This document shows positions 41,876-50,440 of a stretch of DNA of 64,000 nucleotides, piece after piece; position 1 is the first letter of the stretch, and each line of letters starts with the position of its first letter. This stretch comes from Flavobacterium ginsenosidimutans (GTDB taxonomy: Bacteria; Bacteroidota; Bacteroidia; Flavobacteriales; Flavobacteriaceae), in the NCBI RefSeq assembly GCF_003254625.1, contig NZ_QJRJ01000077.1:124001-188000 (forward strand). Direction: 5' to 3'. A program made the position numbers and the translations under genes. The notes beneath the pieces were generated by a model. That model made no database searches, was not told the origin of the DNA, and was given only the letters and a program-made list of their open reading frames with translations.

Positions 41876-42418
41876 TTATTTATCCGTTAATAGTTTCTTT
41901 AATTTTTCCCAACGCGGGTCAATATCTTCTTCTTGTTTACTCTCTTCCTTTTGTTCTTTTACACTCAGCTCATTCAGTTTTGTTAAAGCTTCTGTTTGCA
42001 AACTTCCATCTTTAACTCCTGGATGAATTCTCTTTTGAGGTACAGAAAGCGCGATCATTTCATAAATATACTGCGCAACATCTATCTCAAATTCACCATG
42101 CGGCAAAATCAACAGCTCTTCATTATCATTGTTAAATTCATCTCCAAAGCGAACAATCAACTTCATTTTCCCTTTTATAGGTAAATCAAAATCTTCGCCT
42201 GTTAGATCACAAGGCACATTTACTGTTCCTTTGTGTTTGAATTCTAACTCTAACATAGTACTTTTCTTTTCGAAAAGTAAATTGACTTTAATATCCGAAC
42301 TTTGAAACTCATCGTATTCAAAATTCTTAAAGAACTCGTTATTTATTTGATACTCAAAATGGTGTTTTCCTAGTTTTAATCCTACGAAAGGAATTAAAAA
42401 TTCTTTTGTTTTGCTCAT
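41876..42418 (-). CDS. DUF177 (YceD) family protein
   Basis: A 180-aa acidic protein. The conserved blocks FVGLKLGKHHFEYQINNEFF, GTVNVPCDLTGEDFDLPIKG, and the C-terminal DIDPRWEKLKKL match the YceD/DUF177 family, which is encoded next to rpmF in most bacteria and, where studied in other bacteria and plants, is linked to 23S rRNA maturation. The function in this organism is inferred only from position and family. The stop is 9 bp before the rpmF start. Confidence 0.9.
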   Translation of the reverse strand: MSKTKEFLIPFVGLKLGKHHFEYQINNEFFKNFEYDEFQSSDIKVNLLFEKKSTMLELEFKHKGTVNVPCDLTGEDFDLPIKGKMKLIVRFGDEFNNDNEELLILPHGEFEIDVAQYIYEMIALSVPQKRIHPGVKDGSLQTEALTKLNELSVKEQKEESKQEEDIDPRWEKLKKLLTDK

Positions 42419-42523
42419 TTCAACATCAATTTGATCAATTCGATTCTAAAACTAGATATCTGAATTGGGGTGCAAAGATATAAAATTATTACAAATCTAA
42501 TAATCTTATTCACCTTTTTTTGT

Positions 42524-43573
42524 TTATAACTGTTTTTCTTTTATTTTAAGAGGTTTTTGGCTAATCTCCTCATACTGATTACGCGAGCGAAAAATATCAA
42601 TCGCAAGATATACTGCTTCTTTAAAAGAATTGTAATCTGCCATGTCTTTCCCAGCAATATCATAGGCTGTACCATGATCTGGAGAAGTTCTAACTCTGTT
42701 TAAACCTGCTGAATAATTAACTCCTTTTCCAAAAGACAATGTCTTGAACGGAATTAATCCTTGATCGTGATACATTGCTACAATAGCATCATATTTTTCA
42801 TAATGACCGCTTCCAAAAAAACCATCTGCTGGAAATGGACCAAAAACCATTGTTCCAGAATCAAATATTTTCTTTAAAGTTGGCTTTAAAACCAAATCGT
42901 CTTCTTTTCCAATTACACCACCATCACCAGCGTGCGGATTTAATCCTAAAACTGCAATTTTCGGCTTTACAATACTAAAATCTTGAACTAGAGATTTTCT
43001 AATAGTTTCAATTTTTTTAGTAATTAATTCTTCTGTTAAATGAGAAGCGACTTCATTTAAAGGCACATGATCTGTAATTAAACCTACTCGAAGATTATCT
43101 TGAACCATCATCATAAGCGCATTGCCTTCTAATTCTTGATCTAGATAATCCGTATGTCCTGGAAATTTAAAATCTTCAGACTGTATATTGTATTTATTAA
43201 TTGGTGCTGTAACCAGAACATCAATTTCACCCTCTTTCAAAGCTTTAGTTGCCGCTGTAAATGATTTTATTGCGTATTCACCTATCTTAGGATCGTTTAC
43301 ACCAAAGTTTATATCAACACCTTCTCTCCAAAGATTTAAAACATTTACTTTTCCTGGTATAACTTGATCTAATTTATCAACTCCGTGAAATTGAATCGTA
43401 GATGTAAAACTTTTTCTAACGAAAGAAAGAATTTTAGCATTTGCAAAAATAACCGGCGTACACAATTCCAACATACGAGAATCCTCGAATGTTTTCAGTA
43501 TAACTTCGCTTCCAATACCGTTTAAATCTCCAACAGAAATTCCAACAATTATATTTTCTGCTTTTTTATTCAT
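42524..43573 (-). CDS. pdxA: 4-hydroxythreonine-4-phosphate dehydrogenase
   Basis: The 349-aa enzyme oxidises 4-phosphohydroxy-L-threonine in pyridoxal 5'-phosphate synthesis. Family features: VGISVGDLNGIGSEVILKTF at the N-terminus, a metal-binding HTDYLDQEL, the LNPHAGDGG segment, and MYHDQGLIPFKTLSFGKGVN. The C-terminal RTSPDHGTAYDIAGK is typical. It is divergent from ribE (57-bp gap) and precedes the DUF177-rpmF pair. Confidence 0.95.
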   Translation of the reverse strand: MNKKAENIIVGISVGDLNGIGSEVILKTFEDSRMLELCTPVIFANAKILSFVRKSFTSTIQFHGVDKLDQVIPGKVNVLNLWREGVDINFGVNDPKIGEYAIKSFTAATKALKEGEIDVLVTAPINKYNIQSEDFKFPGHTDYLDQELEGNALMMMVQDNLRVGLITDHVPLNEVASHLTEELITKKIETIRKSLVQDFSIVKPKIAVLGLNPHAGDGGVIGKEDDLVLKPTLKKIFDSGTMVFGPFPADGFFGSGHYEKYDAIVAMYHDQGLIPFKTLSFGKGVNYSAGLNRVRTSPDHGTAYDIAGKDMADYNSFKEAVYLAIDIFRSRNQYEEISQKPLKIKEKQL

Positions 43574-43630
43574 GAGCTCAGTTTATTTATTACTAATTTT
43601 GATGTGCAAATTTAGTAAAATAAAACCACA

Positions 43631-44221
43631 ATGTTCACAGGAATTATAGAAACACTCGGCAGGATTCATGAAATTCAAAAAGACCAAAACAATCTTCACA
43701 TAACAGTTGACTCATCCATAACTCACGAATTGAAAATAGACCAAAGTGTTTCGCACAACGGAATATGCCTTACTGTTGTTGCCATTAAAGATTCTCTTTA
43801 TACGGTTACTGCAATTGATGAAACCATTTTAAAGACCAATATTGGCGACTGGAAAACAGGCGATATTGTAAATTTAGAAAGAGGAATGAAGCTTGGAGAC
43901 CGTTTGGACGGACATATTGTTCAAGGTCACGTAGATCAAACTGGAACTTGCATCAAAATTGAAGAAGCCAACGGAAGCTGGAATTATACTTTTGAGTATG
44001 ATAAAACCCTAAACAACATCACAATCGAAAAAGGTTCGATTACTGTAAACGGAGTAAGTCTTACGGTTGTAAACTCTAAAACAAATGAATTTAGCGTTTC
44101 AATTATTCCGTATACTTATGAGCATACTAACTTTAAAGATTTCAAAGTTGGAACAAAAATCAACCTTGAGTTTGATGTAGTAGGAAAATACATTTCTAGA
44201 CTTTATTCGATCAACAAATAA
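43631..44221 (+). CDS. ribE: Riboflavin synthase (alpha subunit)
   Basis: The 196-aa enzyme makes riboflavin from two 6,7-dimethyl-8-ribityllumazine molecules. It has two lumazine-binding repeats: the first starts MFTGIIETLGRI with SHNGICLTV, the second contains HIVQGHVDQTG and ITVNGVSLTV. The length is normal. No FMN riboswitch-like leader is seen; the gap to divergent pdxA is only 57 bp. Confidence 0.95.
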   Translation: MFTGIIETLGRIHEIQKDQNNLHITVDSSITHELKIDQSVSHNGICLTVVAIKDSLYTVTAIDETILKTNIGDWKTGDIVNLERGMKLGDRLDGHIVQGHVDQTGTCIKIEEANGSWNYTFEYDKTLNNITIEKGSITVNGVSLTVVNSKTNEFSVSIIPYTYEHTNFKDFKVGTKINLEFDVVGKYISRLYSINK

Positions 44222-44238
44222 AATCTAACACTTTTCCA

Positions 44239-44273
44239 TAAAAAAAGCTTCAATTTATATTGAAGCTTTTTTT
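44239..44273. terminator. Bidirectional terminator after ribE
   Basis: AAAAAAAGCTTCAAT and ATTGAAGCTTTTTTT pair around TTAT. The hairpin overlaps the last codons of the convergent gene at 44255-44524. Confidence 0.85.
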
Positions 44274-44524
44274 GTTTGATTTTTATATATCACGGTTGCA
44301 CCTAATGCTAAACCGCCAATTACTAGAAAAACAATATTTTGGTCTATTGGAAACGTAGGATTACAACCAAAATCTTCACATTCATCGTCAAGTGTACCTG
44401 CGGTACCATTCGTAGTGGCCACTTTTGCTGTAGGAGCAGGTGGATTTGACGATCCGGCCAACATGAATGAGACATTTAATAATATTAAAGTAACTGCTAA
44501 AAAAGGGGCTTTTAGATTTTTCAT
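44255..44524 (-). CDS. Small exported protein with C-terminal membrane helix
   Basis: An 89-aa protein with a signal peptide (MKNLKAPFLAVTLILLNVSF, cleavage near LAGSS), a Pro/Ala/Thr-rich linker with DDECEDFGC (two cysteines), a C-terminal transmembrane helix (IVFLVIGGLALGATVIYKNQ) and a basic tail. This is the layout of a membrane-anchored peptide, similar to small exported proteins I associate with Flavobacterium. No family name is assigned. Its stop codon lies inside the terminator hairpin. Confidence 0.65.
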   Translation of the reverse strand: MKNLKAPFLAVTLILLNVSFMLAGSSNPPAPTAKVATTNGTAGTLDDECEDFGCNPTFPIDQNIVFLVIGGLALGATVIYKNQTKKASI

Positions 44525-45015
44525 AAATTCAAGCTGTTAAAAACAGCAAGTCTGTAATTATTAACAAATATTCTTTAATAGAAATTTCGCACAAGACATT
44601 TCTGCCTGCAAAATCTTGGACAAAAGTATAAGTTTTTTGCACAAAAGCAACTTTTAAAACGAAAAACATGGAAACAAATTTTAACAGTTTCCGTTTTTAA
44701 AGACCTAATACCTTTTCTGAAAACGTTATAGAACATAAAAACCTCATTTTCATCATCCTTTGCAAAATTCTCAAGCTTATAAGAATTTCCTGATTTTAAC
44801 AAAAGTACATAAATGTCCGTTTTTCAAAAAATTTAATTTATCAGAATTTACGTAAAATTAAAACGATTGGTTTTTCACTTTTATTATTTACTGTTAAAAC
44901 TTTTTTTCGAAATAAATATCTTTGCAAAATAATACCTTTAAAAAGGAGTCTTTTTCTATTTTTACTTTTAAAGAGACCCATTTCAAAAACTGAAACTTAT
45001 TTTAATCCAAAACAA
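44525..45015. other. 491-bp non-coding gap upstream of the methyltransferase gene
   Basis: The stretch is AT-rich. A minus-strand frame at 44575-44802 has no family pattern and an unusual Cys/Phe-rich composition, so it is not counted as a gene. A TATCTTTG box at 44917-44924 probably drives the methyltransferase gene. Nothing else is supported. Confidence 0.6.
44917..44924 (+). promoter_or_regulatory. Putative -7 promoter box of the cytosine methyltransferase gene
   Basis: TATCTTTG matches the TAnnTTTG consensus, giving a leader of roughly 85 nt to the ATG at 45016. Confidence 0.5.
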
Positions 45016-46002
45016 ATGAAAAACAAATATACCGTAGGAAGTCTATATGCTGGTGTTGGCGGTATTTGTTTAGGTTTTGAAAATGCGGGATTCAAATTAG
45101 AATGGGCAAACGAATTTGACAAAAAAGCCTGTGTTACGTACAGAAACAATTTTGAACATACTCTCATCGAAGGTGATGTAATGCAAATTGACGTAAAAGA
45201 ACTTAACAAAATAGATATTCTTACTGCTGGATTTCCGTGTCAACCTTTTTCTTTGGCTGGACATAGAAAAGGCTTTAAAGACAGTCGCGGAAATCATTTC
45301 TTTAAAATTTTAGATTTTATTGACGAAATGAGACCAAAAGTCGTATTTCTTGAAAATGTCAAAAACCTAAAAGGACACGACAAAGGAAATACGATGAAAG
45401 TTATTCAGCGTGAGATTAAAAAACGCAATTACACTTTTGACAGCGCAATTTTAAACACCAAAGATTTTGGAAATATTCCGCATAATCGAGAGCGAATTTT
45501 TATGATTGCTTTTGATAAAGACTTCGTTAAAAAAGGCTTCAAATTCAGTTTTCCTGAAAAAGAAGAATTAACAAAAAAGGTAACCGATTTAATTACCAAA
45601 GAACAAGTCGAAAAGAAATTCTATTATACTGAAGACAAATATATGTACAATATGCTAAAAGAGGCTGTTGTACGCGAAGACCGAATTTATCAGTTTAGAA
45701 GACAATATGTACGAGAAAACAAAAAAGAAGTTTGCCCGACTCTTACAGCAAACATGGGAACTGGCGGCCACAATGTTCCAATTATTACAACAGAATTTGG
45801 TTTTAGAAAATTAACTCCGAGAGAATGTTTTCGTTTTCAGGGATTTCCAGACAGTTATAAATTACCAAAAATTTCAAATTCTAATCTTTACAAACAAGCT
45901 GGAAATTCAGTAAGTATGCCGGTTATTGAAAGATTGGCTTCTGAAATTTTCAAATGCATTGAAAAAATCGAAACTAAAAAAGCAAAAGCAGAAAAAGTTT
46001 AA
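45016..46002 (+). CDS. dcm: DNA (cytosine-5) methyltransferase
   Basis: A 328-aa C5 methyltransferase. Motifs in order: I (SLYAGVGGICLGFENAG), IV with catalytic Cys75 (AGFPCQPFSLAGHRKG), VI (VVFLENVKNL), VIII (FRRQYVRENK region), a short target-recognition part, and X (YKQAGNSVSMPVIERLA). Length is compact for this class. No restriction endonuclease lies beside it; a Vsr mismatch endonuclease gene follows convergently, overlapping by 4 bp. That pairing fits protection of methylated sites from deamination. Recognition sequence cannot be read. Confidence 0.93.
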   Translation: MKNKYTVGSLYAGVGGICLGFENAGFKLEWANEFDKKACVTYRNNFEHTLIEGDVMQIDVKELNKIDILTAGFPCQPFSLAGHRKGFKDSRGNHFFKILDFIDEMRPKVVFLENVKNLKGHDKGNTMKVIQREIKKRNYTFDSAILNTKDFGNIPHNRERIFMIAFDKDFVKKGFKFSFPEKEELTKKVTDLITKEQVEKKFYYTEDKYMYNMLKEAVVREDRIYQFRRQYVRENKKEVCPTLTANMGTGGHNVPIITTEFGFRKLTPRECFRFQGFPDSYKLPKISNSNLYKQAGNSVSMPVIERLASEIFKCIEKIETKKAKAEKV

Positions 46003-46418
46003 ATACTCAAAAGCATTATTGTTCCTTCAATTCTGGCTAAACAAACTTCAAGATTTTTTTCAATTTCTTTACTCCAAAATCGCAGAACCGTCCAGTTTTC
46101 AGAAATTAAAAACGCATTTACTTCTTCGTCTCGCTGTATGTTTCTTTCAATTTTTGGAATCCAATATTCCCGATTCGATTTGATTCTAAGTTGTTGCGTT
46201 TCCCAATCTTTTCCATGAAAAAACTCGCTATCGACAAAAATGGCAATTTTATATTTGGCAAAAGTAAGATCAGGTCTTCCAAATATCTTTTTATTATTTT
46301 TTCGATATCTGTGACCCAATTTCCATAATGCTTTAGCAAGCCTTACTTCGCCTTTTGTTGCAGTACTTTTTATCGCCTGCATCGTTTTACTCCTCTGTTC
46401 GGGAGTTAATCTATCCAT
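45999..46418 (-). CDS. vsr: Very-short-patch mismatch repair endonuclease
   Basis: The 139-aa protein nicks T:G mismatches that arise by deamination of 5-methylcytosine. The start MDRLTPEQRSKTMQAIKSTA and the catalytic region KIAIFVDSEFFHGKDW match the Vsr family, with the metal-binding Asp in FVDS. The HG.DW pattern replaces the usual FWHGC segment, a variant I have seen in Bacteroidota relatives. It converges on the methyltransferase with a 4-bp overlap at the 3' ends. Confidence 0.92.
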   Translation of the reverse strand: MDRLTPEQRSKTMQAIKSTATKGEVRLAKALWKLGHRYRKNNKKIFGRPDLTFAKYKIAIFVDSEFFHGKDWETQQLRIKSNREYWIPKIERNIQRDEEVNAFLISENWTVLRFWSKEIEKNLEVCLARIEGTIMLLSI

Positions 46419-46888
46419 CTGAAGATTAAATTTGTTTCGGATGGATAAAGTTAAGGGATTTTAGGAAAAAGGAAGTTTATTTTTGATGTGGAAAATTTCA
46501 ATTTTCACATTTAAAAAATGTCTAAAACAAAAAAAGCCTCTACATTTCTGTAGAGGCTTTGTGTTTCTAAAGAAGTGGTCCCACCTGGGGCGCCCAGCTA
46601 CCTATTACGCACTTGTTTTTCAAACAATTAAGTATGCTATATTTTTTATGGCATCCGAATTGTATGCCTATTTTATTTTTTTATAACATTTTTCTTTAAG
46701 ACGAAGTCATTGTTAATCTTGTTAAATTTAATTTCTTTATTCTTTAAAAATTTCAGGGTATTTATTTCTTAAGGGTCTTACATAACTATAATTAAGTCAG
46801 AATTCTAATTTTTAGACAAATCTGAAGCACTTGCAAGTAATTCCATATTTTATGTACTAGCACTAACCACATCATTAGAATTTAAATA
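46419..46888. other. 470-bp gap containing the left att-like repeat
   Basis: It contains no convincing coding frame. The segment at 46529-46589 duplicates a terminator and the 3' end of the CAU-anticodon tRNA (see 51331-51392). Downstream of 46589 the sequence departs from the tRNA (GCGCCCAGCTACC), which should be the start of the integrated element. The rest is AT-rich. Confidence 0.6.
46529..46589. repeat. Left att-like direct repeat (tRNA 3' end plus terminator)
   Basis: This 61-bp segment is about 90% identical to 51331-51392. It includes the hairpin AAAGCCTCTACATTTCTGTA and the exact 17-bp tRNA 3' end AAGTGGTCCCACCTGGG at 46573-46589. On the minus strand this reads CCCAGG (T stem), TGGGACC (acceptor) and the discriminator. 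The rest of the tRNA is absent here. Confidence 0.85.
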
Positions 46889-47569
46889 TTAAGTGAGGTA
46901 CATCTCCAAATTATCTAGAGGCTTATTCCAATACTTTTCATCAATTACATCTAATTTATTTTTATCGACAGCATACCTTTTAAAAAATTCATTTTGCTCC
47001 TCAATTAAAAGCTTCCAATATGCAGGATAGTGTTGTCTAAAGACCAATGAGACAAAAGTGATTACATTAAAAATCTTATCAACTCCTATCCTTGTATTAT
47101 TTTTAAATCCAACATGTAAATGTGAAACTGGGTGCAATCCACTCAAATAAGAATCAAAATCTAAATCATATCTAAAGGTTACAGGATGTTGCTTTAAACC
47201 ACATTCATTATTTAAATAATCTTCATACAAAGGTCTAAAAGTTTTATCACGCAAATTTTTCACACCATTCTCATGCAAAAATTCTTTATATGTCATGCAT
47301 TCATATGGACAATCATAATAAGAAAAACTTATCTTTTTTTCTGCAGAATTAAGCTTAAAAACAAATATTGAATTATCTGTCAAATAGAAATTATAAATAT
47401 TATCCTTTATTAAATTTTCCCAATTTTCCTTGTATGTATATTTTCTATATACAGAAACGTCAAGATTATCATTTGGCAAATAGTTTCTTTCATCCAAAAG
47501 AGAACTAAACTTTAAAAAACTCTCTATTTGATTTAACTCTGTGTTAAATTTACCTACCGCGAATGACAT
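46889..47569 (-). CDS. DUF2290-like protein
   Basis: The 226-aa protein has the DUF2290 pattern, best seen in its second half: HPVTFRYDLDFDSYLSGLHP, VSHLHVGFKNNTRI and FVSLVFRQHYPAYWKLL. No signal peptide or membrane helix is present. Its ATG overlaps the stop of the upstream helicase fragment (TAATG), so the two were translated together. The pair resembles a helicase plus accessory cargo module of an integrated element. Role unknown. Confidence 0.65.
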   Translation of the reverse strand: MSFAVGKFNTELNQIESFLKFSSLLDERNYLPNDNLDVSVYRKYTYKENWENLIKDNIYNFYLTDNSIFVFKLNSAEKKISFSYYDCPYECMTYKEFLHENGVKNLRDKTFRPLYEDYLNNECGLKQHPVTFRYDLDFDSYLSGLHPVSHLHVGFKNNTRIGVDKIFNVITFVSLVFRQHYPAYWKLLIEEQNEFFKRYAVDKNKLDVIDEKYWNKPLDNLEMYLT

Positions 47570-47874
47570 TACTTCTTTTTACTTTTTAATTGTCTCTGTT
47601 CTAAAAATAATTTGATTTCTTCAGGAGACATATCTGATAATAATTCATCTAGCATTTTAGCTTGCTTGCTTTTTCTTAAAGCACCATCTTGTAAATCTCT
47701 CCCCATTATTTTCATTTCAGGTTCACTTGGATAAGTAAATCTTAAATTCGGAAAATTCTTTTTTGCTTTATTAACTTCTTCTTCCCAATTTTTCGAAGCT
47801 GTTCCAATACCGCTAATTGTAACCCAGCCTTTAGTCCTTGTAATTGCTGTAAACATCAAATTTCTTTCCCTTAT
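47569..47874 (-). pseudogene. C-terminal fragment of a UvrD/Rep-like helicase
   Basis: The remaining 101 codons start RERNLMFTAITRTKGWVTIS, the motif VI region of superfamily 1 helicases, and end SKKK. All N-terminal motifs (Walker A etc.) are missing because an IS21-family element begins immediately upstream (47875). An internal Met at 47859 could restart translation, but only a non-catalytic tail would be made. Its stop overlaps the start of the DUF2290-like gene. Confidence 0.75.
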
Positions 47875-48026
47875 TGTAAAACTCAGTGATATTGACCACT
47901 GTTTTCCAATTTAAAGTGACCACTTCGTTTCGGTTTAAAGTGACCATCTAATTTCGGTGCAAAGTGAGCACCTAAAAAACTACTTTTTTTCGTGTGTTAA
48001 TTATTGTTTCAAATATAGATAAATAA

Positions 48027-48764
48027 TTATTCCTTGATTATGCTTTTTTTCTTTCTCATTGATTCCCCATGCAGCTCAACCCTGTGGGCCTGATGTATTA
48101 ATCTGTCAAGGATTGCATCTGCTATGGTTTTCTCGCCGATTATGTCATACCATCCCTGAACGGGGATCTGCGAGGTGACAATAATAGAACCATTGTTGTG
48201 CCTGTCCTCGATGATTTCTAAAAGTGTGATTCTGTTCTGACTGTCCAATGCCTGGAGTCCAAAGTCATCGAGTATAATAACGTCCTGCCTTTGTATTTTC
48301 ATCAGTTCTCTCAGGTATGTGCCGTCTGCCTTTGCCATTTTCAGCTTTGCAAACAATTTTGCAGTATTAAAATAGCTTACTTTATAGCCTTCGATGCAGG
48401 CCTGATAGCCAAGTGCTGTTCCTAAAAAGCTTTTACCGACACCTGTACTTCCTGTGATTAGTATATTTTCATTCTTTTCTACAAAACTGCATTCGGCAAG
48501 CCGGAGTATAAGATTTCTGTCAATATTCCGGGACTGGTCAAAATTGATGCTTTCAATATTTGATTTGTAGTGGAAGCGTGCATTGGCAATACTGCGTTCA
48601 ATACGCCTGTTGTGGCGTTCATCCCATTCGGCATCTATTATCATTGACATAAACTGGTCAATGGTATAATGATCGGTTTTTCCGCTCTCGATAGCTGTCA
48701 TGAAGGCGTTATGCATTCCATGAAGCTTCATCTGTTTCATTTTTGCTACAGTAGATTCATTCAT
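48027..48764 (-). CDS. istB: IS21-family helper ATPase IstB
   Basis: The 245-aa AAA+ ATPase assists the transposase in target selection. Walker A is GSTGVGKS (105-112) and the Walker B-like VIILDDFGLQ lies near 150-160. The N-terminal MNESTVAKMKQMKLHGMHNA and HRVELHGESMRKKK at the end are standard. It lies 12 bp after istA. It looks intact. Confidence 0.95.
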   Translation of the reverse strand: MNESTVAKMKQMKLHGMHNAFMTAIESGKTDHYTIDQFMSMIIDAEWDERHNRRIERSIANARFHYKSNIESINFDQSRNIDRNLILRLAECSFVEKNENILITGSTGVGKSFLGTALGYQACIEGYKVSYFNTAKLFAKLKMAKADGTYLRELMKIQRQDVIILDDFGLQALDSQNRITLLEIIEDRHNNGSIIVTSQIPVQGWYDIIGEKTIADAILDRLIHQAHRVELHGESMRKKKSIIKE

Positions 48765-48776
48765 TGTAAATTGATT

Positions 48777-50330
48777 TTAGTTATAATAATTTTTTCCTCT
48801 GATATTGCCGTGGTCGGGAAGATCCTGATCTTCTTCCTTTTCGTGTTCCATGGGTATCTTATCCAGACTGTTTTCTAAGATGTTCTGTATGGTTTTAAAA
48901 TTATAAATCTTAAAGTCCAGAGCACGTTTGCAGGCATTTATCAATCTTTCTGCACCTACTTTCTTCTCAAAAGATAATATGCCTAGACAGCTTTTATAGG
49001 CCTGCTCGGGGTGGTTCCTGCTTTCTATTATCTGCATAATATATTCTCCTACTGCCGGATCAATACTGTTGGCCCATTCAATAAACCTTAAGGCATTCCA
49101 CTGCGCTACAAACTGATGTGTGCTTGCCATATGTTCTGGATTTGTGGTATAGATGTAGGGCTTTGGATTTCTGATGTGTGTGGCTATACGGTTGTATTTG
49201 AAGTATATTTCGACAGTAGAGCTGGTGTACAGCAGCTTCACTTTTTTCTTTAAATATTGATAAGGCACGCTGTAGTAGTTTTTGTCCTGGCTTAATTGGA
49301 CGTGTCCGTTCTGCATTACTGTTGCCAGAGACTGGTATTTAATCTCAAAGCGTTCCAGTGGAAGAGGCTGGAGTTCATGCCTTTCATCCTCCATGAAGAG
49401 TTCAAAACGAGAGTATGGTCTTCCGGTAAGTTTCTTGTTGTTATGCGTATCGAGCAAATTCCATATTTCCTGGTTCAGATCTTCTATGCTGAAGTATTTA
49501 GAGTCTTTCAGATTTGCATAAATTCTTCTGTAAAGTATCTTAACAGCACCCTCGACTAAAGATTTGTCTCTGGGCCTGTATGCTCTTGCAGGCAGAATAG
49601 TAGTTTCATAATGTTCAGCTAAATCTGCAAGAGTTTCATTAATGGTAGGTTCAAAGCGGCTGGTTCTGACGACGGCAGATTTTAGGTTGTCGGGAACAAT
49701 TGCGGCAGGCGTTCCTTGAAAAAAGCGCATTGCATTCTCCACCGAAGCTACAAAATCTTCCTTCTGCTGGCTCATTGAAGCTTCTGCGTAAGTATACTGG
49801 CTGGCACCGAGTATGGCAACAAAAAATTGCACTTCCTGAACCTCGGACGTGTTTTTGTCTATAATTGAGAGTGTCTTTCCAGCATAATCCACATACATTT
49901 TATCGCCAGCCTTGTGATTCATATGCATCACAGGGTTTACCTTGTTGCTCCAGTCTCTGAAGCGATTCCTGAACTGCGTTACTCTAAGACCATCGGGATG
50001 GGTTTCAATATACCTTTCCCACATGGTCTGTATGGTGATGCCCACCTTTTTTAATTCCCGTTCCATCTGAGGAAAATAAGCATACAGATCTTCGATTCTT
50101 GAGGAAACAACTTCTGTCGGACCCTGAGAAAACAGCTCGTCCAATTCAGTGTCAGTTTTCTTGTTGACAGTTTCCAGGCTTAATCCCAGCACTTCAAATA
50201 AAGAGATATATTTTTTTACAGTATTTCTGGAAAGAGATAAATATCGGCTTATAAACAGCTTGCTTTTGCCGTTGCAGTGCAACTTAATGACTTTTCTGAT
50301 TTTGTTCATGTCTAGTTTGTTATTTGCCAT
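48777..50330 (-). CDS. istA: IS21-family transposase IstA
   Basis: The 517-aa transposase has an N-terminal helix-turn-helix (LFISRYLSLSRNTVKKYI), an rve-type catalytic core with Asp148 (MYVDYAG), Asp214 (VPDNLKSAV) and Glu260 (KSLVEGAV), and a C-terminal beta domain. The DDE triad is complete, so the element may still be active. It is followed by istB. Confidence 0.95.
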   Translation of the reverse strand: MANNKLDMNKIRKVIKLHCNGKSKLFISRYLSLSRNTVKKYISLFEVLGLSLETVNKKTDTELDELFSQGPTEVVSSRIEDLYAYFPQMERELKKVGITIQTMWERYIETHPDGLRVTQFRNRFRDWSNKVNPVMHMNHKAGDKMYVDYAGKTLSIIDKNTSEVQEVQFFVAILGASQYTYAEASMSQQKEDFVASVENAMRFFQGTPAAIVPDNLKSAVVRTSRFEPTINETLADLAEHYETTILPARAYRPRDKSLVEGAVKILYRRIYANLKDSKYFSIEDLNQEIWNLLDTHNNKKLTGRPYSRFELFMEDERHELQPLPLERFEIKYQSLATVMQNGHVQLSQDKNYYSVPYQYLKKKVKLLYTSSTVEIYFKYNRIATHIRNPKPYIYTTNPEHMASTHQFVAQWNALRFIEWANSIDPAVGEYIMQIIESRNHPEQAYKSCLGILSFEKKVGAERLINACKRALDFKIYNFKTIQNILENSLDKIPMEHEKEEDQDLPDHGNIRGKNYYN

Positions 50331-50440
50331 AGTCTGTAGTTTTTATACAGATCCATGGTTTAACAGCATGAAAAAAAAATAGTGTTTGGTGGTCAATTTG
50401 AACCGAAACTGGGTGGTCAGTTTAAATTGAAAAGGAGTGG

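Noticed and set aside
43574..43630. FMN riboswitch upstream of riboflavin synthase
   Set aside because: The gap to the divergent gene is only 57 bp and shows no riboswitch-like conserved segments.
44575..44802. Minus-strand frame of 75 codons before the methyltransferase
   Set aside because: It has unusual Cys/Phe-rich composition, no motif, and no start context; it is likely a chance frame.
46483..46686. Plus-strand frame of 67 codons across the left att-like repeat
   Set aside because: It runs through the tRNA 3' end and terminator copy, so it is not a gene.
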